Positions 51,042 through 56,255 of a stretch of DNA of 56,255 nucleotides are shown here, piece by piece. Position 1 is the stretch's first letter, and each line of letters starts with the position of its first letter. The notes beneath the pieces were generated by a model that worked only from the letters and a program-made list of their open reading frames with translations, was not told the DNA's origin and made no database searches. The translations under genes were made by a program, and so were the position numbers. The DNA lies in the NCBI GenBank assembly GCA_051880475.1, contig JBJEOA010000028.1, positions 1-56,255 on the forward strand, in the 5' to 3' direction. Source of the DNA: JAUUSJ01 sp051880475. GTDB taxonomy: Bacteria > Bacillota > Clostridia > Lachnospirales > Lachnospiraceae.

Positions 51042-52301
51042 ATGGAATTTACAAAAGTAATACCATGTTTAGATTTGGATAATCCAGTACAGGCGGCACT
51101 TTATTATAATGACAGCGGGGCAGACGCTATCGCATACTTTGATAGTAAGGCTACAAAAGAGGGAAGAGAGCCAAATATTGCACAGATTCGAGAGATTACA
51201 AGACAGATAGATATTCCTTTGCTTGCCTGTGGCGGTGTTCGTAAGCTAGAGGATGTCAAGAGAATTCTCTATGCAGGAGCTCATAAAGTATGTATGAATT
51301 CTGCTGCGATTGCGAATAAAAATCTTGTAAGAGAAGTGGCAGAACGCTTTGGAAGTGACCGTATTATTGTAGCGATTGATTTGTCTACTTACCCTACGCC
51401 AGTAGAGTGGGCAAGGGAATTGCAAGAGCTTGGAGCTGGAGAATTGCTTTTAATCCACAATAATGCAGTTCCAAATTATAACGAGTTAGTAAGAGAAATT
51501 AGAGAAAATATTAGTATTCCTGTTATCGTGTCAAACTATAGTACAAATTATAAAGAACTTGCCGATATGATTCAGACAACAAATGCGGAGTCTATCTCTC
51601 TTTATTCTCTTGAGAAAATGGATATCATGGACATTAAGCAAGGGCTTGCAAAGGAAAATATCGAGGTTGCTACTTATCATAGCGACTTAGACTTTGACGA
51701 GTTTAAATTAAATGAAGATGGGCTTATTCCTGTCGTTGTGCAGCATTATAAGACAAAAGAAGTGCTCATGATGGCATATATGAATAAAGAATCCTATGAG
51801 CTTACGATTAAGACTGGAAAGATGACATATTTTAGCAGAAGTCGCAACCAGCTTTGGGTAAAAGGCGAGACATCTGGACATTTTCAGTATGTAAAGGCTT
51901 TGATGATTGACTGTGATAAGGATACTATCTTAGCAGAGGTTTCTCAAATTGGAGCTGCGTGTCATACAGGAAGCAGAACTTGCTTCTTTACAGACCTTAT
52001 GAGAAGAGAGTATGATGACCGCAATCCGCTTAATGCGTTTGAAGATGTATTTAATATGATTAAGAGTAGAAAAGATAATCCGACAATGGACTCTTATACC
52101 GATTATCTCTTTGAAAAAGGATTAGATAAAATCCTAAAGAAATTAGGAGAGGAATGTACGGATATTATTATCGCAGCTAAAAATAATAACGATGAGATTC
52201 GATACGATATTTCTGACTTCTTATATCACTTAATGGTACTTATGTCAGAGCAGGGACTTTGCTGGGAAGATATTACAAAAGAATTATCAGAGCGAAGATA
52301 G
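51042..52301 (+). CDS. hisIE: HisIE with N-terminal HisF-like domain
   Basis: Three-part protein of 419 residues. Residues 1-215 are a HisF/HisA-like half of a TIM barrel (KVIPCLDLDN, LLACGGVRKLEDVKRIL, ERFGSDRIIVAIDLS). Residues 220-330 are HisI, phosphoribosyl-AMP cyclohydrolase (FSRSRNQLWVKGETSGHFQ, metal cysteines in GAACHTGSRTCFF). Residues 340-419 are HisE, phosphoribosyl-ATP pyrophosphatase (KKLGEECTDIIIAAK). In the HisF part D11 is kept, but the second catalytic Asp region is LLIHNNAVPN instead of MDRDGT, and the C-terminal phosphate loop is IVSNYSTN, so cyclase activity looks lost. ATG 51042 follows AGGAGGAAGG; an earlier start at 51027 is less likely. Confidence 0.9.
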   Translation: MEFTKVIPCLDLDNPVQAALYYNDSGADAIAYFDSKATKEGREPNIAQIREITRQIDIPLLACGGVRKLEDVKRILYAGAHKVCMNSAAIANKNLVREVAERFGSDRIIVAIDLSTYPTPVEWARELQELGAGELLLIHNNAVPNYNELVREIRENISIPVIVSNYSTNYKELADMIQTTNAESISLYSLEKMDIMDIKQGLAKENIEVATYHSDLDFDEFKLNEDGLIPVVVQHYKTKEVLMMAYMNKESYELTIKTGKMTYFSRSRNQLWVKGETSGHFQYVKALMIDCDKDTILAEVSQIGAACHTGSRTCFFTDLMRREYDDRNPLNAFEDVFNMIKSRKDNPTMDSYTDYLFEKGLDKILKKLGEECTDIIIAAKNNNDEIRYDISDFLYHLMVLMSEQGLCWEDITKELSERR

Positions 52302-52328
52302 CTTTGCGTACTCATGTGGTTTAGTCTG

Positions 52329-52363
52329 CCAAATCAAATTTAGGTAAGCTCAATTTGACTTGG
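52329..52363 (+). other. Hairpin after the his genes
   Basis: CCAAATCAAATT (52329-52340) and AATTTGACTTGG (52352-52363) pair in 11 of 12 positions around an 11-base loop. No T-run follows. Possible transcript end or operator. Confidence 0.5.
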
Positions 52364-52394
52364 TACTTGACAGGGACTTTCACAACAAAACCTA

Positions 52395-52423
52395 TTGCAG
52401 TCTTAAAAAAAATATATTATAAT
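52395..52423 (+). promoter_or_regulatory. Promoter of the small membrane protein gene
   Basis: TTGCAG (52395-52400), 17-base spacer, TATAAT (52418-52423). The leader of about 90 bases contains the small hairpin TATGAA/TTCATA. Confidence 0.75.
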
Positions 52424-52518
52424 AAAAACAATATTGCCTGAGATATATGAAGTATGTTTCATAGATTAAAACTTTGGACAGACTAGATATACAAACAGGG
52501 TGAAGGAGGCGTTTTCTT

Positions 52519-52644
52519 ATGGTAGCTGCATTTGTAGAGTATTTAGTAAAATATATCCTTTATATCGCAATTGCTGTAGCAGGAGTTCTTGCGGGCAAGA
52601 AGTTAAGTGATAATAAAAAGGCAAAGGCTAAAAAAGAAGCGTAA
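52519..52644 (+). CDS. 41-residue single-pass membrane protein, unknown function
   Basis: Begins MVAAFVEYLVKY, then one hydrophobic helix (about residues 9-26, ILYIAIAVAGVLAG) and a strongly basic tail rich in Lys and Ala (KKLSDNKKAKAKKEA). Excellent GAAGGAGG binding site, own promoter and own terminator support a real gene although it is very short. Topology by the positive-inside rule would place the tail in the cytoplasm. I do not recognise a family. It is placed between the his genes and alaS without sharing a transcript with either. Confidence 0.75.
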   Translation: MVAAFVEYLVKYILYIAIAVAGVLAGKKLSDNKKAKAKKEA

Positions 52645-52653
52645 GTAAAAGAG

Positions 52654-52684
52654 AAGCGGAAACAAAAGCTCCGCTTTTCTTTTG
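52654..52684 (+). terminator. Rho-independent terminator after the small membrane protein
   Basis: AAGCGGA (52654-52660) pairs with TCCGCTT (52670-52676) around nine bases; TTCTTTT follows. Confidence 0.85.
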
Positions 52685-52733
52685 TTGTACTTTTAAGAAA
52701 GTATAAAAGTGAATGGTAAAAGGAGAAAGAAAA

Positions 52734-55376
52734 ATGGGAAAGAAATATGGAGTAAATGAACTCAGAAAAATGTTTCTAGAGTTTTTTGAAAGCAAAGAGC
52801 ATTTGGCATTAAAGAGCTTTTCTTTAGTTCCACATAACGATAATAGTTTATTATTGATTAACTCTGGTATGGCACCACTTAAGCCATATTTTACAGGTCA
52901 GGAGATTCCACCAAGAAGAAGAGTTACAACATGTCAAAAATGTATCCGTACAGGAGATATTGAAAATGTAGGTAAAACTGCGAGACATGGTACATTTTTT
53001 GAGATGCTTGGTAACTTCTCTTTTGGCGATTATTTTAAGAGAGAGGCAATTCACTGGACATGGGAATTTTTGACAGAAGTGGTTGGACTTGACAAAGACC
53101 GTCTCTATCCATCTGTCTATGAAAATGATGACGAGGCATTTGAGATTTGGGAAAAAGAAATCGGTATCGCACCAGAGAGAATTTTCCGTTTTGGAAAAGA
53201 AGATAATTTCTGGGAGCACGGTGCAGGACCTTGTGGACCATGTTCTGAAGTTTATTATGATAGAGGAGAGAAATACGGATGTGGACAGCCTGGATGTACA
53301 GTGGGATGTGACTGCGACCGCTATATGGAAGTATGGAATGACGTATTTACTCAGTTTGATAACGACGGAAAAGGAAATTATACAGAGTTAGAGCAAAAAA
53401 ATATTGATACAGGTATGGGACTTGAGCGTTTAGCAGTGGCAGTTCAAGATGTAGATTCCATTTTTGATGTTGATACAGTAAAGAGTCTTCGAGACAAAGT
53501 ATGTGAGATTGCAGGTGTTGTATATAAAGAAAATGAGAAAAATGATGTCTCTATTCGTCTTATTACAGACCATATCCGCTCCGCTACTTTTATGACTTCT
53601 GACGGTATTATGCCATCGAACGAGGGAAGAGGATATGTGCTTCGACGTCTCATTCGCCGAGCTGCAAGACATGGAAGAATGTTAGGGATAGAGGGTAAAT
53701 TCCTCGCAGCCCTAAGTGAGACAGTAATTGCAGGTTCTAAAGATGGATATCCAGAATTAGAGGAGAAAAAGGAATTTATCTTAAAAGTTCTCACACAGGA
53801 AGAAGATAAATTTAGTAAAACTCTTGACCAGGGACTTTCCATCTTAAATGATATGATTGAAGAACTTGGAAAAGAAGGAAAGACGGTACTTAGCGGAGCT
53901 GATACATTTAAATTATATGACACATACGGATTCCCAGTAGATTTGACAGAGGAAATTTTAGCTGAAAAAGACTATACAGCAGATTTAGATGGATTTAAGG
54001 CTTGTATGGAAGAGCAAAGAACAAAAGCTAGAAATGCAAGAAAAGTAACAAATTATATGGGTGCAGATGCAACAGTATATGAGGAGTTAGACCCAGCACT
54101 TACATCTACATTTGTTGGATATGATTGTCTAGAAAAAGAGTCTAAAGTTTTGGCACTTACAACAGAGACAGAAGTTGTTGAGGCACTTACAGATGGACAA
54201 AATGGTACAATCTTTGTGGAGGAGACACCTTTTTATGCGACAAGCGGTGGACAGGTTGCAGATAACGGTATCATTCAAGTAAAAGATGCAGTATTTCGCG
54301 TAAAAGATACAATCAAATTGCTTGGCGGAAAAATTGGACATGTCGGAACAGTGGAAAAAGGCATGATTGCTGTTGGCGATATCGCAACTCTTAAAGTAGA
54401 TGAGGATAAGAGAGTAAAGACAGCTAGAAATCACAGTGCGACTCATCTTTTACAGAAAGCTTTAAGACTTGTACTTGGAACACATGTAGAGCAGTCTGGT
54501 TCTTATGTGGACGAAAATAGACTTCGCTTTGACTTTACACATTTTTCTGCTATGACAAAAGAAGAGCTAAAGAAGGTAGAAGATATCGTAAATGCAGAGA
54601 TTAGTAAAAATCTTCCAGTTAATATTGAAAATATGTCTATGGAAGAGGCTAAGAAAACAGGTGCCATGGCACTCTTTGGAGAAAAATACGGCGATGTAGT
54701 GCGTGTTGTAAGTATGGGAGATTTCTCTGTAGAACTTTGTGGTGGTACTCACGTGACAAATACAGGTGTCATCCGTGCATTTAAGATTGTATCTGAGTCT
54801 GGTATCGCAGCAGGAGTAAGAAGAATCGAAGCTTTAACAGCAGATGGCGTATTTGCTCACTATGAGGCGTTAGAGAGACAATTAGAAGATATCGCAGCAG
54901 TTTTAAAGGCACAGCCAGCTATGCTTGCAGATAGAATTGAAAAATTACTTGCTGAGATGAAGGAAGTAAAGAGTGAAAATGAATCCTTAAAGAATAAGCT
55001 TGCAAGCAGCTCACTTGGCAATATTAAAGACCAAATAAAAGAGGTAAAAGGAACTTTATTACTTGCTATGAAAGCTGAAAATGTAGACGCCAGCGGACTT
55101 CGCAACTTAGCAGACCAGCTAAAAGAGCAAGTAGACGGCGGTGTGCTTGTGCTTGCGTGTGAAAATGACGGAAAAGTAAACTTAATTGCAGCAGTTGGAG
55201 ATAAGGCTATGAAAGCTGGTGCTCACGCTGGAAAATTAATTAAAGAGATTGCTTCCTTAGTAGGTGGCGGCGGCGGTGGACGTCCAAATATGGCTCAGGC
55301 TGGTGGAAAGAACCCTGCTGGTATTGAGGCTGCACTTGAAAAAGCAGTTTCCGTCTTAGAGGGACAATTAAAATAA
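52734..55376 (+). CDS. alaS: Alanyl-tRNA synthetase
   Basis: Charges tRNA-Ala. Class II catalytic domain (about residues 1-260): INSGMAPLKPYFTG, CQKCIRTGDIENVG, HGTFFEMLGNFSFGDYFK. Editing domain with the zinc motifs HSATHLL and CGGTHVTNTG. C-Ala/DHHA1 domain at the end with GGGGGGRPNMAQAGG. ATG 52734 (880 residues) follows AAAGGAGAAAG; an ATG at 52713 lacks proper spacing. The region between the DHHA1 and editing parts holds a coiled coil (SENESLKNKL). The cysteine cluster YGCGQPGCTVGCDCDRYMEVWN near residue 190 is seen in clostridial AlaRS. Confidence 0.98.
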   Translation: MGKKYGVNELRKMFLEFFESKEHLALKSFSLVPHNDNSLLLINSGMAPLKPYFTGQEIPPRRRVTTCQKCIRTGDIENVGKTARHGTFFEMLGNFSFGDYFKREAIHWTWEFLTEVVGLDKDRLYPSVYENDDEAFEIWEKEIGIAPERIFRFGKEDNFWEHGAGPCGPCSEVYYDRGEKYGCGQPGCTVGCDCDRYMEVWNDVFTQFDNDGKGNYTELEQKNIDTGMGLERLAVAVQDVDSIFDVDTVKSLRDKVCEIAGVVYKENEKNDVSIRLITDHIRSATFMTSDGIMPSNEGRGYVLRRLIRRAARHGRMLGIEGKFLAALSETVIAGSKDGYPELEEKKEFILKVLTQEEDKFSKTLDQGLSILNDMIEELGKEGKTVLSGADTFKLYDTYGFPVDLTEEILAEKDYTADLDGFKACMEEQRTKARNARKVTNYMGADATVYEELDPALTSTFVGYDCLEKESKVLALTTETEVVEALTDGQNGTIFVEETPFYATSGGQVADNGIIQVKDAVFRVKDTIKLLGGKIGHVGTVEKGMIAVGDIATLKVDEDKRVKTARNHSATHLLQKALRLVLGTHVEQSGSYVDENRLRFDFTHFSAMTKEELKKVEDIVNAEISKNLPVNIENMSMEEAKKTGAMALFGEKYGDVVRVVSMGDFSVELCGGTHVTNTGVIRAFKIVSESGIAAGVRRIEALTADGVFAHYEALERQLEDIAAVLKAQPAMLADRIEKLLAEMKEVKSENESLKNKLASSSLGNIKDQIKEVKGTLLLAMKAENVDASGLRNLADQLKEQVDGGVLVLACENDGKVNLIAAVGDKAMKAGAHAGKLIKEIASLVGGGGGGRPNMAQAGGKNPAGIEAALEKAVSVLEGQLK

Positions 55377-55462
55377 ATATCAATTCAAAAATAAACAAGT
55401 TTGTTTTGCGTTATCGCGCTAGAGACTTTTATAAAAAGTATCAGAAAAATACAAAAATCATA

Positions 55463-55490
55463 TTGACGAAACAAAAAAATATGATATAAT
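55463..55490 (+). promoter_or_regulatory. Promoter of rpsU
   Basis: TTGACG (55463-55468), 16-base spacer, TATAAT (55485-55490). Confidence 0.8.
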
Positions 55491-55497
55491 ACAAATA

Positions 55498-55549
55498 GTG
55501 CTTTAAAAATAATACCCGAACAGTTGGATTAGGCACAATTTCGCAACTG
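55498..55549 (+). promoter_or_regulatory. Possible structured leader of rpsU
   Basis: CAGTTG (55521-55526) pairs with CAACTG (55544-55549), ending directly at the GGAGG binding site. GTGC (55498-55501) can pair with GCAC (55533-55536) in the loop, making a pseudoknot possible. Autogenous control of S21 would fit but is inference. Confidence 0.4.
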
Positions 55550-55570
55550 GAGGGAGGTTAGGTGTGGAAT

Positions 55571-55747
55571 ATGTCAAACGTAATCGTTAAAGAAAACGAG
55601 ACTTTAGATAGCGCTCTACGCAGATTCAAGAGAAACTGTGCAAAGGCTGGAATTCAGCAGGAAATCCGCAAAAGAGAGCATTACGAAAAACCAAGTGTTA
55701 GACGTAAGAAAAAATCTGAAGCAGCAAGAAAAAGAAAATATAAATAA
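55571..55747 (+). CDS. rpsU: 30S ribosomal protein S21
   Basis: Small basic ribosomal protein involved in initiation. MSNVIVKENETLDSALRRFKR at the start, then REHYEKPSVRRKKKSEAARKRKYK; 58 residues, the usual Firmicute length. ATG 55571 is chosen by homology; GTG at 55562 lies nearer the GGAGGGAGG site (55549-55557) and would add three residues. It has its own promoter and terminator. Confidence 0.95.
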   Translation: MSNVIVKENETLDSALRRFKRNCAKAGIQQEIRKREHYEKPSVRRKKKSEAARKRKYK

Positions 55748-55771
55748 TCCGATAAGGTTAAGAGATGAAAG

Positions 55772-55796
55772 GAAGGCTAGTGATAGCCTTCTTTTT
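55772..55796 (+). terminator. Rho-independent terminator after rpsU
   Basis: Perfect 8-bp stem GAAGGCTA (55772-55779), loop GTGA, TAGCCTTC (55784-55791), then TTTTT. Confidence 0.93.
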
Positions 55797-55823
55797 GTTT
55801 TTGAAACTTGACAAGAAATAGAA

Positions 55824-55895
55824 ACGTGCAAAAGGCGGGTGCCGTATCTTTTAAACAGATAAAGAGACGTGCAAAAGGCGGGTGCCATATCTTTT
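55824..55895 (+). repeat. Direct repeat pair of 29 bases
   Basis: ACGTGCAAAAGGCGGGTGCC followed by [G/A]TATCTTTT occurs at 55824-55852 and 55867-55895, 28 of 29 bases identical. The second copy is also the left arm of the palindromic element. Confidence 0.9.
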
Positions 55896-56055
55896 TTAAC
55901 ACGTTTGTTCGCTCATTTTTTTGTCGCGCGCCTATTTATGCTGCTCCCGCGAACTCACTTCGTTCAGACAGCGCTCCCGCAGCAAAGCTGGCGCAACAAA
56001 AAAATGGCTCACTGCTCTATTATTAAAAAAGATATGGCACCCGCCCTTTTTGCAC
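55869..56055. repeat. Palindromic repeat element (MITE-like)
   Basis: Left end 55869-55899 and right end 56023-56055 are inverted copies of a 31-33 base sequence (core GGCGGGTGCCATATC), differing by two inserted bases. Inside, 55911-55932 pairs imperfectly with 55990-56010, and GCTGC/GCAGC and GAAC/GTTC close the centre, so nearly the whole 187 bases can fold into one hairpin. No transposase is present. The element is richer in G and C than its surroundings. Open frames across it are too short and repetitive to be genes. Confidence 0.75.
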
Positions 56056-56255
56056 TGTATTAACAAAAATGGATTCATGATAGGGGACAGACATTTGTCC
56101 TACTGTAAATTCGGTGGAGGAGCCTCCAGAGGATATCGTAGCTATTGGTTTTCGTTACTCTCGATGACCAGTACACAGCATAAGGAAAAGATGCTCTGCT
56201 TTTTCAACGATAGCAAGGCTTCCAAAGATTTTAACTGCACTAGCTTTGCTGCGGG
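56056..56255. other. Non-coding window edge, no supported gene
   Basis: Contains an imperfect palindrome around GGGGACAGACATTTGTCC (56083-56100) and a GGAGGAGCCTCC palindrome (56116-56127). Short frames on both strands run open into the edge, for example minus 56142-56255, but none has a binding site or recognisable protein. The palindrome style resembles ends of small transposable elements; the neighbour beyond the edge is needed to tell. Confidence 0.5.

Noticed and set aside
55808..56063. Two short open frames across the palindromic repeat
   Set aside because: They run through inverted repeat DNA, have no binding sites and no recognisable protein features.
1..56255. CRISPR array, tRNA, rRNA, tmRNA, integrase
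   Set aside because: No spaced direct repeats, no cloverleaf sequences with CCA-type ends and no integrase-like protein were seen on either strand; small RNA genes could still be missed by eye.

Overview
The window looks like a chromosomal segment of a low-GC, strictly anaerobic Firmicute, most probably a Lachnospiraceae (Clostridia). The evidence is the gene order lepA-hemW-hrcA-grpE-dnaK-dnaJ-prmA-rsmE, strong AGGAGG-type ribosome binding sites, the HisZ plus short-HisG pair, a HisF-like/HisIE fusion, a GGGtGRT protein paired with a NifU-like scaffold, and FnIII-decorated secreted hydrolases. This is judgement from protein character and order; no database search was possible. No rRNA, tRNA, CRISPR array or prophage was seen.

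Layout. (1) 67-12729: translation and heat-shock block: lepA, hemW, then a CIRCE-controlled hrcA-grpE-dnaK-dnaJ operon running into prmA and rsmE, then aroC, tgt and yajC. (2) 12799-12898 is exactly 100 N, an assembly gap of unknown true length; genes that normally follow yajC may be missing here. (3) 13034-16659: an AAA-ATPase-like/PD-(D/E)XK protein, an unrecognised 140-residue protein and a sodium:neurotransmitter-type symporter. (4) 17020-29107: a sugar-use locus: ABC importer, GH2 beta-galactosidase, GH65 disaccharide phosphorylase, EamA transporter, beta-phosphoglucomutase, LacI regulator and M42 aminopeptidase. (5) 29307-35462: secreted FnIII-GH3 enzyme, topoisomerase III, left-handed beta-helix protein, lipoprotein. 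(6) 35557-37289, minus strand: the GGGtGRT/NifU-like pair. (7) 37664-46729: PHP phosphoesterase, unknown protein, PBP5-type carboxypeptidase (minus), metallophosphoesterase, scpA-scpB, isocitrate dehydrogenase, secreted lysozyme. (8) 47019-52301: hisZ-hisG-hisD-hisB and a hisIE fusion. (9) 52519-55747: a 41-residue membrane protein, alaS and rpsU. (10) 55824-56255: palindromic repeat DNA with no convincing gene.

How the parts work together. The heat-shock genes share a HrcA/CIRCE feedback loop. In the sugar locus an imported oligosaccharide would be split by the GH2 and GH65 enzymes; GH65 yields beta-glucose-1-phosphate, which beta-phosphoglucomutase turns into glucose-6-phosphate. A similar palindrome-like motif lies in the promoter of the importer and upstream of lacI. 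The his genes cover four early or middle steps; hisC, hisH, hisA and a true hisF are not here.

Leads for something undescribed: (a) a short hairpin motif present three times, in two cases the same distance downstream of a promoter -10 box; (b) a likely catalytically dead HisF-like domain fused to HisIE; (c) the GGGtGRT/NifU-like pair with a long structured leader; (d) alternative pairings in the icd, hisZ and rpsU leaders; (e) the GH2 plus GH65 pairing; (f) the terminal palindromic repeat.
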